62,872 bases of DNA, taken from the IMG/VR virus record IMGVR_UViG_3300044701_004513, positions 1 to 62,872 of that record; one strand, written 5' to 3'. Numbering within the stretch: position 1 is the stretch's first letter; each line of letters begins with the position of its first letter. The notes under the pieces were generated by a model. The model saw only the letters and a list, made by a program, of their open reading frames with translations. It was not told where the DNA came from and ran no database searches. The stretch comes from a virus. Made by a program: the position numbers and the translations under genes. This document shows, piece after piece, positions 26,342-35,665 of this stretch.

Positions 26342-26664
26342 TGGCATTCGGATATTACAATAGATATGATGAATTTTTGATAAACGGACAACAAACCGTA
26401 GTACCTTTTGTTTTTCTTCCTAGAAAGACTTCGGACAAAAGTTATATATATAAAGTTGCTAGAAGTAGGCTTGATAAAGTTTCACAGGAATTTTACGGGA
26501 CACCGTATTTTGGTTGGTTAATATTACAAGCAAATCCTGAGTTTGGTGGATTGGAAACAAATATATATGACGGGGCTATATTGACAATTCCATATCCTTT
26601 AGTAGCATCCTTACAAGAATATAAAGGTGCGTTAGAAAATTATTTTTATTATTATGGTAGGTAA
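26341..26664 (+). CDS. LysM / tail protein X-like baseplate protein
   Basis: 107 residues. The core DKVSQEFYGTPYFGWLILQANPEFGG and ILTIPYPL, in separate parts, fits the phage tail X / LysM-like fold (xxxYGxxxxWxxIxxANP ... GxxLxIP), also present in T4 gp53. Such proteins sit at the baseplate hub or wedge and bind tail tube, hub or glycans. The gene overlaps by one base with the previous stop and by 11 bases with the next start, so all three are coupled. Confidence 0.78.
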   Translation: MAFGYYNRYDEFLINGQQTVVPFVFLPRKTSDKSYIYKVARSRLDKVSQEFYGTPYFGWLILQANPEFGGLETNIYDGAILTIPYPLVASLQEYKGALENYFYYYGR

Positions 26665-29600
26665 TTTACAACCTGATAATTCTGGAAATATTTTGGTTGA
26701 ATTTGATTATGATAATATCATCATCGTTGACCCAAATAAAACCATTGATTATCAAGGTAATATTAAAGAAAGATTAGTCGACCATGAGAATTTGGTTATG
26801 TATGCAAACTTGGAAGCAGAGGTCTTACCAAGAACAAAACTTGCTGTCGGAGGAAGTCCACAAGATACAAGTAGAACAATTTCCATTGCAAAAATTAATT
26901 TTTTAGGGCCAAACAAAAAAGACTACTTTGCCACAACATATTATGATGAATTGACAGGTAAAGATACTACCTCGAAAGACCCTAATGGTAAATACGGAAT
27001 GGGTGCTAATCAAAAGACAGAAACCCTAATTCAATCACCAAATCGAAAAGAGTCGTACAATAAATCGGGAATCAAATCCAACGGAATAGATGGTAGTGTT
27101 GATAATGGACTGTTAGGTATAACAAGTATCTTGGTAAAAATAACGAGCTCGTTCATACCCACTGTTTCAATAACAATGGAAGATGTACAAGGAAAGGCAT
27201 TATTTTCTTTGGGAGACCAATCGCCTTATGCGGCATTTTTCAATATGCCATACCCTCCTTTCTACTTAACATTAAAAGGATATTTTGGTAAGGCAATTAG
27301 GTACCAACTAAATCTTAAAAGTTTCAATGCAAGGTTCAACACATTCAGTGGGAACTATCAAGTCAATTTGGAATTCCAAGGATTTAAATTTGGAATATTG
27401 AATGAGGTACAAATGCAACATTTGCTTGCGGCACCTCACATGTACTCAACTATATATAACATTACAAGAAGTTCGAACCCGACAGAAAACGTACAAAATG
27501 CGGCTATCGCCACAGGTAATAACGCACCACAACCACTCAATACAAACAATAATCAAGTCGTTAGTTCATTAGTGACAGAAAAAGGTTATGAGAAAATTGT
27601 TGAGGTTTACAGTGAATACAAAGCAAAAAAATTATTACCAAAAGATTTTCCTGAAATAACGTTCTACCAATTAATTGACATTATACAAACTTTTGAAACT
27701 AGAATATTAGAATCTTTTACAGAGGCTGATGTCCAACCTTTAACAGATTGTAGAGATTATAAAGGAAATTTGAAAAAATATGCCGACCAAGTTTTGTTGG
27801 CAAACGATTCTTGGTTTATCCAATGGGTCGACCCTGTCCCAATTATTTTGAAAAACGGAGGTAGGGTATACACATTCAAAGAAAATAGTTTCAATGTCAC
27901 TGAAAAAAATACCGCTCTTGAGGAATTAAAAAGAATTATAGGTGAATATACAGAAACTTTGGCAAATGCTGGTACATTAGGTAAAAGAGGAAAGTTCCCA
28001 ATTATTAATCCGATAAAATTTGATACTATCGTGATTAGTAATTTTGATACTGCAACGGTAGACTTACTAAAAAGTGCTCAAGAGAAAGGGATATTTGCGC
28101 AGTCAGTAGACTCACCTGAAGTAGAGAATTATAAACAACAAAGAAAAAATCTATTTACAGGATACAAACAAGTCGACTCTAGTGGTAAAGAATCTATAAT
28201 ATTCGGACCAGTTTTCGATTTTGATGGTTTTTTACAAAAACTACAAGTAATGGAAACTAGTGCCAATAGAAAACAGGCGGATTATGAATCTCTAATAACT
28301 ACAGAACTTTCCAAAAAAATAGAAGACCCTAAACAAGGTATTGGTTTTAGACCTTCAATAAGAAATATTGTTGGAATTATAATGGCAACTACCGAGGGAT
28401 TTTTGAGATTACTTGACGATGTTCATACTAAAGCATGGTCTTTGAGAAACGACCCGATAAGGAAAAGTGTTTACACTAATCAATTTTCAGTAAAAAGTTC
28501 AGATTTAAAAGGTGATGAAGTTCAGATAAGTACTATTGATAGTACACCATTGGATGATGCTAAAGAACTTGTTTATCCGTGGCCACAATTTTTTGTTGAA
28601 ACAAACAAAGATGTTGAAGGTAGATTTCAATTAACCTATTTAGCTGACCCATCAGTTGTTGGGTTGACAAAGGCGGATGAGTATGACAAATGGCCTGAGG
28701 TTGAGTTTGTTGAGGAATATTGTAAGGGACTTACTCAAAAGTTTGATATACCGGTTTCTCAACCACCATTAGACACATCAGAACAAACAAATTTAATTAA
28801 TATTAACGCAATAGAATATCCTCAGTTAGATATTGCATATAGAAATAAAGATGAACTCAAATTTTTCTATGAAATTTGGGAGAGACAATTTGTTACGGCT
28901 TATTATACTGGATTAGGTAGAACACCCGAGAACAGAAAAACATATCTGACAACTCTTTTACAAGACTTAGAAAGTCAAAACATAGAATTAAGTTTGGGGG
29001 TAAGTACTCCATACTTAAATTATAAATTGAAGAATTATGACATTACTGCCAATAATTATTTGAATCTTTTGAAAGGGTTTTCTAACCAAGGTACAGGTAG
29101 GTCTTGGCAAGATTTTATAAGAGATTTTTTTGTCACTCCTTATCTTAGGACACTTACTGACAAATCTTTCTCAATACTCGAAGTGAGTGAGTTAGGACCT
29201 GAGCCACAAAAAAACCTACCAAATACAAACGAACAATTACGTTCAGTAATCGAAATAGATACGGAACCAAATATCATGGACACTTATCCGTTTATCAACG
29301 ATACATGGTGTGAAACAAATTTGGTGGGGTATGACCAAAACAAAGCAAATAAAAGATATAATACTAATGCTGTATTAGAAGTTTTTGAACAAAGAAATGT
29401 CATTTCGAATTTTAACGATTTGGACAATTATAATGTAAAAAGACCTGTCACAAATTTTTGTTATTTGTATTCTAATAATCCGAACAAAATAGTAACAAAT
29501 TCTTTGTTGATAAATGAGTTTTATAACTCAACTTTCCCTTCAGACTTTCCTCCAACAGTAGGATATACTTTTACAGACTCGCCAGCAAGAACTGCTGCAG

Positions 29601-32600
29601 GACAAAGACAATTACCCATTGTGACAACAACATCAATGTTGAATACCCCCTTCTTTATAAATTCAATATCCAAAGGGGTTGATAATTTGAGAAGGTCATC
29701 ACAAAACCCATTTAAAGCGGCGGCTTACCTTTTCTTGAATTCATTACCACTAATAAGTCTTAGAGAGAAACTTAAATCAACATCAACGGTGACAACCACC
29801 GCTGATATAGAAATAGGTTTACAAAATCCAATTGACGATTTGAATTACATGTTTGCATCACTAAAAAAATATGGTGCAATACACAAACTTCCTTATGCAT
29901 GGATTTTAAAAATGGGTTCAATTTGGCACCGATATAAAACATTCAAACAAACAGGTGGAGACATCTTATCTGATGTTTGGAGTAGTTTCAACTTTGTTGA
30001 CCAATATGACCCAATAACTAGAAATGTTGCCAAAACTTATAGTTATGTAAAAAATGGTCAAGAACAAAAAATTCAATTACAATCAGGATATAGTCAAATT
30101 AATAATATAGAAGTGGGATTTTATCCCAAAACAATAAATGACTTTAATGTATTCTATAACGGGTATGATTTATTCAAGGACTATACTGATGATGAAATCC
30201 AAAGTGCTGTGAATAGAGGTATGAACGTTTATAACTTCCCCACCTCTAATATATCTAATGTGCAAAACGGTAGTAATTCATTCAATGTGAAAACTTGGTC
30301 AGTTTTAATTCCGGCAAATATCGAGTTTTCATCGACCACATTAGATTGTAAAACAGAAACCAAATCAATACAAGAAATGTATGTGATGCCGTCATTCGGT
30401 ACATACGTTAATGAGTCAGAACAAGCTCTTGTCAATGGAAATACACTAACTCAAGGATACGCATTTGCTGGAAATCCTAGCGTGTTTAACGGTTCAGTCA
30501 GACTATTTTGGGCGGCACCTAATTTCGGATATTTTGATTTCGAAAAAATAAAAAAACCAAAGTATGATGAATACATTAATGTGTTCAAAATGGAACCTGG
30601 AGAATTATCGCCTTTCAGATTTTCTGAGGTAGAAAACTACATGAAAATTGATGATATATTTTCTGTGTTCGAAAAAAAGATTTTGGATACTTTCGAAACA
30701 GAGTTCTTGAATTTTTCGAAACCCGCAACTGACCTTACTACAGGATTTCAACTTTATGGTTTAGACTCAAATGGGGTTGACAATAATTCAATATATAGAA
30801 ACTTTCAAGCGTTCTTCAGTAACATGATGAAAGTACCTTTTAACACTTCCAACGTTCCAAATCAAACATATTTTCTTAATACAATCAATACTCAGTATGA
30901 AAACATTCAGAGCAAATTAGCATCATTTTTAGAGTATGATGTTATTTTTAGATATGGTAATCCAACGAACTATAACAAAAGAATTTTTGATTCTTACTTA
31001 TACCCTCAAGGATTAGGTCAGACATTTATTGACCCGATAAAATTTGAACCATATGTAGAAGGTAGTTTACCCTCTCAAGGAGGAACAACGACTTTACAAC
31101 AATCTAAAACAAATTACCCGAAAGAGTGGCTCGAATTGGAATTAGAAGTAGGATTTTCTACAATACCTCAATTGGTATACAAAGATAATGGTTCATTCAT
31201 TACTGATTTCTTTATTGACAATAATATAAAATTCACAGTTGAAAATATTCAGCTTCTTTCTCCACTTATTAAAATTTACGCAACACAAAAACTTCAAAAG
31301 TCTAGTACAGTTTTAGGGGTTAAAAGACAATTAGAAGAATATTTTGCGGCATGTAAAGGTATACAAGATTTATTTATTGATGGGGTTTTAAATTTAATAA
31401 GAAAAAAATTACCAAATCAAAGCCAAGTAAGTGAAACGGTAAAACCAAGTATAATCGATGGACAACAATCTAAAATTAATTTTTATGAAATGTTCAAAAG
31501 TTTGAACGATAAATGGGTTGCCGGGTACGATTTTGAAACTAAAACTCTTTTTGAAGATATTCTATTTTTAGATAGAGCTTCGAGAAACATAGGAGATATA
31601 CTACTTGTTGATATTTTCGATTTAAAAACAATGCTTACATCAGCAAAAGAAAATGATAATAAGACTGTACAAGATTTAATAACATCACTGATGTTGAAAA
31701 ATAAGTTCAACGTGATGAATCTTCCCGCCTATGTTAATTTTTACAATGTCCAAGATGTTGATGGAGTCACCACTAGGAAACCAGAAGGAAGTCTAGATTT
31801 TGCGAATAATCTTTGGGGAACATTTTTAAATGTTGATTACAGAGAAAGTTCTCCAAAACTAGTAGGGTTCTTTGTTGGTAAACCATCAAATTATCCGGCA
31901 TTACCAAAAAACAAATATTTTAGATATAGAAACGATGGTTTTGATTTTGGAATACCTCCACAAGTTCCACTTAGAGAAAATTTGTCGAATAAGTCAGAAG
32001 CTGATTATGCAAAATCTAACAGATGTGTCGGATTCAATGTAGACATCGGAATTAAAAATCAAAACGTCTTTTATTCATTCCAAGTTGGACAAGATAATGG
32101 TAAGGCAACATCAGAATCTGTACAACAAACGTTAAACACAATTAATATTAACTCAGGTACTCAAACAGCAACTCAAAACACAAGTCTCTACAATTTCTAT
32201 CTACAAAGAACCTATCCTTGCACTGTTGAGTCACTGGGTAATGCTATGATACAACCTGCAATGTATTTCAATTTGAGAAATGTCCCTATGTTCTACGGAC
32301 CATATCTCATAACAGATGTTGAACACACTATAAGTCCTGGTGTATTCCAAACACAATTTACAGGAGTTAGGCAAGGTATATTTGATTTACCACAAATAGA
32401 CAAGTATCTACAAAGTATAAATCAAAATTTATTGACAAGAATTGAAACAGTAATTAGAAATAAAGTACAAAAAACACCACCAATATCTACGACGAATAAT
32501 CAAACCGCAACAAATAATTCTTCGAATAACAATAACACTTCTTCTACTTTGGGTGCATGTGACTTGACTGTAAATCAACTTTATTTACAAGACGGATTTG

Positions 32601-33496
32601 TAAACATTCCGACTGTCGTGACAAAAATTACCAAGGAAGAAATGATTAAAGTCATCAATTCTGTATTGACAGAAAGGACGGGCTCAGTTGACCCAATATT
32701 ACAAAGAGCTTTCTATGTTTATAGTTATATTTCATCTCAAATTGACAACGGGCAGATAGTTGGGTACAACAACAACTATTGTAATAAAATTAATTTGACA
32801 AACGATTACAAATCAAATTATAAATCTTTCTTTGATAAAACCTATTGTTGTGTTGATGTGGCTGATAATACAGTACCATTTGCAAACTTTGATTCTACTT
32901 TCAGATATTTTGATTTTTTAAATTCTCGAATGGAAAAAAATAAAAAAAGAATAGTTCAGGAAGGATTGAATAAGTATTTTTATTGTTTCTTTAACCCATC
33001 AGGAACTTCTGTAAACACATACAATACATTACTTTCGAGTAATACATCTTCAGTCAAAATTGATTCTGATAGAATGAAAGAAGCTTTGAATGATATGAAT
33101 AAGTTGGCAACAATAACCAATTTGAATATATCACAAATGACCACAGAAGAAATCAACAAAATTGTTGATGGAACAATAACAACCGCAAACACAAGTACAG
33201 GAACCAACCCACAAAACAATTTGAATACTCAAGACGACACCAAGGAAACTTGTGAAAAACCAACGATAATTAACTTTAATCCAACAGGCTCAACAGAAAT
33301 TGTACCAATTACACTTTCAGGTACTAATTTAATCGGTAAAACTATGGTTTATTTAAATGGGTCAGGTACAACAATAAACGAAAATACACAAACAAAAATT
33401 GTATTTGTTCCTCAATATAAATCTGGAGGGAAAATTAAAGTTGTTACTACGGGTGGAGAAGCTCAGTCAACAACGGATTTTACTTTCCTACCTTAG
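26654..33496 (+). CDS. baseplate hub/spike protein, multidomain, with cell-wall-hydrolase-like and TIG domains
   Basis: 2280 residues, the largest protein here. Residues about 150-260 (ILVKITSSFIPTVSITMEDV, PPFYLTLKGYFGK) look like the first barrel of gp27/gpD hub proteins. Residues about 1860-1915 (AMIQPAMYFNLRNVPMFYGP, ITDVEHTISPGVFQTQFTG) match the C-terminal part of gpD-like hubs. Residues about 1980-2110 (EMIKVINSVLTERTG, GYNNNYCNKINL, VPFANFDSTFRYFDFL) recall glucosaminidase domains (NNxxGI ... FxxFDS) but in a degenerate form. Residues about 2200-2280 are an IPT/TIG Ig-like domain (PTIINFNPTGS, ITLSGTNLIG). It probably opens the cell wall at the tail tip. The middle 1500 residues are unassigned. 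Confidence 0.82.
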   Translation: MVGNLQPDNSGNILVEFDYDNIIIVDPNKTIDYQGNIKERLVDHENLVMYANLEAEVLPRTKLAVGGSPQDTSRTISIAKINFLGPNKKDYFATTYYDELTGKDTTSKDPNGKYGMGANQKTETLIQSPNRKESYNKSGIKSNGIDGSVDNGLLGITSILVKITSSFIPTVSITMEDVQGKALFSLGDQSPYAAFFNMPYPPFYLTLKGYFGKAIRYQLNLKSFNARFNTFSGNYQVNLEFQGFKFGILNEVQMQHLLAAPHMYSTIYNITRSSNPTENVQNAAIATGNNAPQPLNTNNNQVVSSLVTEKGYEKIVEVYSEYKAKKLLPKDFPEITFYQLIDIIQTFETRILESFTEADVQPLTDCRDYKGNLKKYADQVLLANDSWFIQWVDPVPIILKNGGRVYTFKENSFNVTEKNTALEELKRIIGEYTETLANAGTLGKRGKFPIINPIKFDTIVISNFDTATVDLLKSAQEKGIFAQSVDSPEVENYKQQRKNLFTGYKQVDSSGKESIIFGPVFDFDGFLQKLQVMETSANRKQADYESLITTELSKKIEDPKQGIGFRPSIRNIVGIIMATTEGFLRLLDDVHTKAWSLRNDPIRKSVYTNQFSVKSSDLKGDEVQISTIDSTPLDDAKELVYPWPQFFVETNKDVEGRFQLTYLADPSVVGLTKADEYDKWPEVEFVEEYCKGLTQKFDIPVSQPPLDTSEQTNLININAIEYPQLDIAYRNKDELKFFYEIWERQFVTAYYTGLGRTPENRKTYLTTLLQDLESQNIELSLGVSTPYLNYKLKNYDITANNYLNLLKGFSNQGTGRSWQDFIRDFFVTPYLRTLTDKSFSILEVSELGPEPQKNLPNTNEQLRSVIEIDTEPNIMDTYPFINDTWCETNLVGYDQNKANKRYNTNAVLEVFEQRNVISNFNDLDNYNVKRPVTNFCYLYSNNPNKIVTNSLLINEFYNSTFPSDFPPTVGYTFTDSPARTAAGQRQLPIVTTTSMLNTPFFINSISKGVDNLRRSSQNPFKAAAYLFLNSLPLISLREKLKSTSTVTTTADIEIGLQNPIDDLNYMFASLKKYGAIHKLPYAWILKMGSIWHRYKTFKQTGGDILSDVWSSFNFVDQYDPITRNVAKTYSYVKNGQEQKIQLQSGYSQINNIEVGFYPKTINDFNVFYNGYDLFKDYTDDEIQSAVNRGMNVYNFPTSNISNVQNGSNSFNVKTWSVLIPANIEFSSTTLDCKTETKSIQEMYVMPSFGTYVNESEQALVNGNTLTQGYAFAGNPSVFNGSVRLFWAAPNFGYFDFEKIKKPKYDEYINVFKMEPGELSPFRFSEVENYMKIDDIFSVFEKKILDTFETEFLNFSKPATDLTTGFQLYGLDSNGVDNNSIYRNFQAFFSNMMKVPFNTSNVPNQTYFLNTINTQYENIQSKLASFLEYDVIFRYGNPTNYNKRIFDSYLYPQGLGQTFIDPIKFEPYVEGSLPSQGGTTTLQQSKTNYPKEWLELELEVGFSTIPQLVYKDNGSFITDFFIDNNIKFTVENIQLLSPLIKIYATQKLQKSSTVLGVKRQLEEYFAACKGIQDLFIDGVLNLIRKKLPNQSQVSETVKPSIIDGQQSKINFYEMFKSLNDKWVAGYDFETKTLFEDILFLDRASRNIGDILLVDIFDLKTMLTSAKENDNKTVQDLITSLMLKNKFNVMNLPAYVNFYNVQDVDGVTTRKPEGSLDFANNLWGTFLNVDYRESSPKLVGFFVGKPSNYPALPKNKYFRYRNDGFDFGIPPQVPLRENLSNKSEADYAKSNRCVGFNVDIGIKNQNVFYSFQVGQDNGKATSESVQQTLNTININSGTQTATQNTSLYNFYLQRTYPCTVESLGNAMIQPAMYFNLRNVPMFYGPYLITDVEHTISPGVFQTQFTGVRQGIFDLPQIDKYLQSINQNLLTRIETVIRNKVQKTPPISTTNNQTATNNSSNNNNTSSTLGACDLTVNQLYLQDGFVNIPTVVTKITKEEMIKVINSVLTERTGSVDPILQRAFYVYSYISSQIDNGQIVGYNNNYCNKINLTNDYKSNYKSFFDKTYCCVDVADNTVPFANFDSTFRYFDFLNSRMEKNKKRIVQEGLNKYFYCFFNPSGTSVNTYNTLLSSNTSSVKIDSDRMKEALNDMNKLATITNLNISQMTTEEINKIVDGTITTANTSTGTNPQNNLNTQDDTKETCEKPTIINFNPTGSTEIVPITLSGTNLIGKTMVYLNGSGTTINENTQTKIVFVPQYKSGGKIKVVTTGGEAQSTTDFTFLP

Positions 33497-33528
33497 AAAC
33501 ATAAATAAACAATTTGTTCTTTTGCATA

Positions 33529-33535
33529 TATTTAT
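33529..33535 (+). promoter_or_regulatory. TATTTAT element before small gene at 33549
   Basis: ATATATTTAT ending 13 bases before the ATG at 33549, in the 52-base gap after the hub gene. Confidence 0.4.
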
Positions 33536-33548
33536 AAGAAAAGATTTT

Positions 33549-33773
33549 ATGAGTATTAATAATATCTTGAACAACTATTTAGGAAAAAAAGTAAGATTTA
33601 GTGAATCAGATAATGGAGATGGCTCCAAAGAAGTTTGTGATTTGGATACAGGAGAATGTTACGTTGTGAGAGAAAGAGATGGATTAATCGAAAGAGCAGG
33701 GCACCAAGTTTTTGCAAATAGAAAAGTAAAAGTAGAAACAGTAGGTGGAATAAAACAATTATTAAATGGCTAA
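33549..33773 (+). CDS. 74-residue unknown protein
   Basis: Begins at ATG 33549; in-frame sequence further upstream overlaps the hub gene and is not used. It reads as a small beta-rich domain: LGKKVRFSESDNGDGSKEVC, DLDTGECYVVRERDG, KVKVETVGGIKQLL. No family recognised. It lies 2 bases before the next gene and may be co-expressed with it. Compact size and charge do not indicate a structural role in particular. Confidence 0.7.
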   Translation: MSINNILNNYLGKKVRFSESDNGDGSKEVCDLDTGECYVVRERDGLIERAGHQVFANRKVKVETVGGIKQLLNG

Positions 33774-33775
33774 AA

Positions 33776-34396
33776 ATGGGTATAGATAAAAAAATTTTAA
33801 GTGAAATTGAGAGGTATCATTTTATTAACAAGTATATAAATGAACAGGCCGGAGCACCTGAAGCTCTACCTCCAGCTCCACCACCTACGCCAGAGGATGC
33901 TCCTCAACCCGAGGAAACTGCAATGGATACACAACCCGAAAAGATTGATGTAGAAACTGATACTGATGTTGAAAAAATAGATGACCAAGGAACTTCAGAA
34001 GAAGATACTGGTAAAGAAGAATTGGAAGTAACAGATTTAGTAAAATCTCAAGAGAACATAGAAAGAAAACAAGAGGAGTATTTTAACTCATTATTTTCTC
34101 AAGTTTCTAATTTAGAGCAAAAACTTTCTCAGATGGATGCTGTGTTAAATAAACTGAATTCTTTAGAAGGTAAAATAGAAAAATACAGAGAAAAGACACC
34201 TGAAGAAAAATTGGAATTAAGAACTTATGATTCGTATCCATTTAATCAAAAACTTTCAGACTTCTTCGAAGATAAAAAGGAAGAAATGGAAAAGACGGGA
34301 AAACATGATTATGTTTTGACTTCTGACCAAATAACTGATGTTAGTGATAAGGAAATGAAAGATAGTTTCCAACCACACTTCAACCCAGAATATTAA
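33776..34396 (+). CDS. acidic coiled-coil protein of unknown role
   Basis: 206 residues. An N-terminal helix is followed by a Pro/Glu/Asp-rich disordered region (PPAPPPTPEDAPQPEETA, then repeated EKI/ETD). A coiled coil (YFNSLFSQVSNLEQKLSQM) follows, then a charged C-terminal part ending SFQPHFNPEY. Highly acidic, flexible proteins with a coiled coil can be scaffolding or assembly factors, but no family match is evident. It is the last gene of the tail block and is followed directly by a strong terminator. Confidence 0.75.
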   Translation: MGIDKKILSEIERYHFINKYINEQAGAPEALPPAPPPTPEDAPQPEETAMDTQPEKIDVETDTDVEKIDDQGTSEEDTGKEELEVTDLVKSQENIERKQEEYFNSLFSQVSNLEQKLSQMDAVLNKLNSLEGKIEKYREKTPEEKLELRTYDSYPFNQKLSDFFEDKKEEMEKTGKHDYVLTSDQITDVSDKEMKDSFQPHFNPEY

Positions 34397-34400
34397 TGAG

Positions 34401-34422
34401 AGGTCCCTTACGGGACCTTTTT
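34401..34422 (+). terminator. Rho-independent terminator between tail block and SSB gene
   Basis: Perfect 7-base stem AGGTCCC / GGGACCT with loop TTAC, then TTTT. It starts 4 bases after the stop codon at 34396 and ends the tail-block transcript. Confidence 0.93.
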
Positions 34423-34424
34423 AA

Positions 34425-34456
34425 TTTGACAAAGTTGTTTATTTGAACTATATTTG
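34425..34456 (+). promoter_or_regulatory. Bacteroidetes-type promoter for SSB gene
   Basis: TTTG at 34425-34428 and TATATTTG at 34449-34456, separated by 20 bases, match the Bacteroidetes primary sigma factor pattern (-33 TTTG, -7 TAnnTTTG). Transcription would begin near 34463, a dozen bases before the SSB ATG at 34475. It lies immediately after the terminator, so the SSB gene is insulated from upstream late transcription. Confidence 0.75.
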
Positions 34457-34474
34457 TAATATAAATTTTATAAC

Positions 34475-35317
34475 ATGAATACATTAGACGCCGTATTGGC
34501 ACAGTACGAAAAATCGAAAATTTCAGGGGGCGGGGCCCAAGGAAAAATGTCTCAAGACGAAAGAATGAAAAAGTATTTTGCTCTCATTTTGGGTGATAAA
34601 GAAAGTTCAGGACAAAGGAGAATAAGAATTCTCCCTACACCAGATGGTTCATCACCATTTAAAGAAGCTTGGTACCACGAAATCCAAGTTGGAGGTAAAT
34701 GGCAAAAATTCTATGACCCAGGAAAAAATGACAACGAACGTTCACCTCTGAATGAAGTTTATGAAGAACTTATGTCAACAGGTAAAGAATCTGACAAAGA
34801 GTTAGCAAAACAATACAAATCTCGTAAATTCTATATTGTTAAGGTAATAGATAGAGACAACGAACAAGACGGACCTAAGTTTTGGAGATTCAAACACAAT
34901 TATAAAAACGAGGGCATTCTCGATAAGATTATTCCTATTTGGAGAGCTAAAGGTGATATTACAGATGCTGAAAAAGGTAGAGATTTGATTATCGAATTAA
35001 CAAAATCTAAAACTCCAAAAGGTAAAGAATATACAACTGTATCAACAATTATGTACGATGACCCAACTCCAGTACATTCTGAAAAAGAACAGGCTTCTGA
35101 GTGGGTTAAAGATGAGTTGACTTGGAACGATGTGTATTCTAAAAAACCTGTAGACTATTTGGAAGCAATTGCTAGAGGTGAGACACCAAGATGGGATTCA
35201 GAATTAGGTAAATATATCTACGGAGATAGTACCGAGGGAGAAACATCGATTGGTGGTAGTAAAAAATATAGTGACCCACAGGCAGAATCTGAACCAGACG
35301 AAGACTTACCGTTTTAA
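34475..35317 (+). CDS. single-stranded DNA-binding protein (T4 gp32-like)
   Basis: 280 residues. The core IRILPTPDGSSPFKEAWYHE and FWRFKHNYKNEGILDKI fits the gp32 family (OB-fold SSB of T4-like phages). The C-terminus is acidic and ends EPDEDLPF, the docking tail typical of SSBs, used to bind polymerase, helicase loader and recombinase. The N-terminus is basic/Gly-rich. There is no cysteine in the whole protein, so the zinc site of T4 gp32 is absent. It has a dedicated promoter and a terminator on both sides, fitting the need for large amounts early in infection. Confidence 0.88.
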   Translation: MNTLDAVLAQYEKSKISGGGAQGKMSQDERMKKYFALILGDKESSGQRRIRILPTPDGSSPFKEAWYHEIQVGGKWQKFYDPGKNDNERSPLNEVYEELMSTGKESDKELAKQYKSRKFYIVKVIDRDNEQDGPKFWRFKHNYKNEGILDKIIPIWRAKGDITDAEKGRDLIIELTKSKTPKGKEYTTVSTIMYDDPTPVHSEKEQASEWVKDELTWNDVYSKKPVDYLEAIARGETPRWDSELGKYIYGDSTEGETSIGGSKKYSDPQAESEPDEDLPF

Positions 35318-35327
35318 TTTTTAATAA

Positions 35328-35360
35328 GTGGGTGGTAAATGCCACCCACAATTTTTTTTT
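35328..35360 (+). terminator. Rho-independent terminator after SSB gene
   Basis: Perfect 8-base stem GTGGGTGG / CCACCCAC with a 6-base loop, followed by nine T residues (35352-35360). Starts 10 bases after the SSB stop. Confidence 0.95.
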
Positions 35361-35371
35361 AATATAGAAAC

Positions 35372-35659
35372 ATGAAACTCGAAGAATTTTTACAATTTCA
35401 GATTAACAATACTAAAATAGTTCTGACTGAGGAAGAAGCCATGAAGAATCCAAATCAAAGATATTCTTCAGGAAGAAAAATAGAGGTTGGTGATAAAGTA
35501 TTAGTTGGTTTTATAATGGAATCTGACCCTGTAAGTAAATTACCGGTTACTATAATATCGTTTCACGAAGATGAAATTGGTACAGTGTATGTACAAGATG
35601 AGCAAATGACAAAAGAGAAAATAGGTATGGATATACCAGTCTTGAAGAAATTAAAATAA
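35372..35659 (+). CDS. 95-residue unknown protein in replication cluster
   Basis: Starts with a short helix, then a small beta domain (KIEVGDKVLVGFIMESDP, SKLPVTIISFHEDEIGTVYV) that looks SH3- or OB-like. No family recognised. It lies between SSB and UvsX, ending 6 bases before the UvsX start, so a role with recombination or replication proteins is likely by position, for example as a small mediator; this is inference only. Confidence 0.75.
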   Translation: MKLEEFLQFQINNTKIVLTEEEAMKNPNQRYSSGRKIEVGDKVLVGFIMESDPVSKLPVTIISFHEDEIGTVYVQDEQMTKEKIGMDIPVLKKLK

Positions 35660-35665
35660 TTTATA

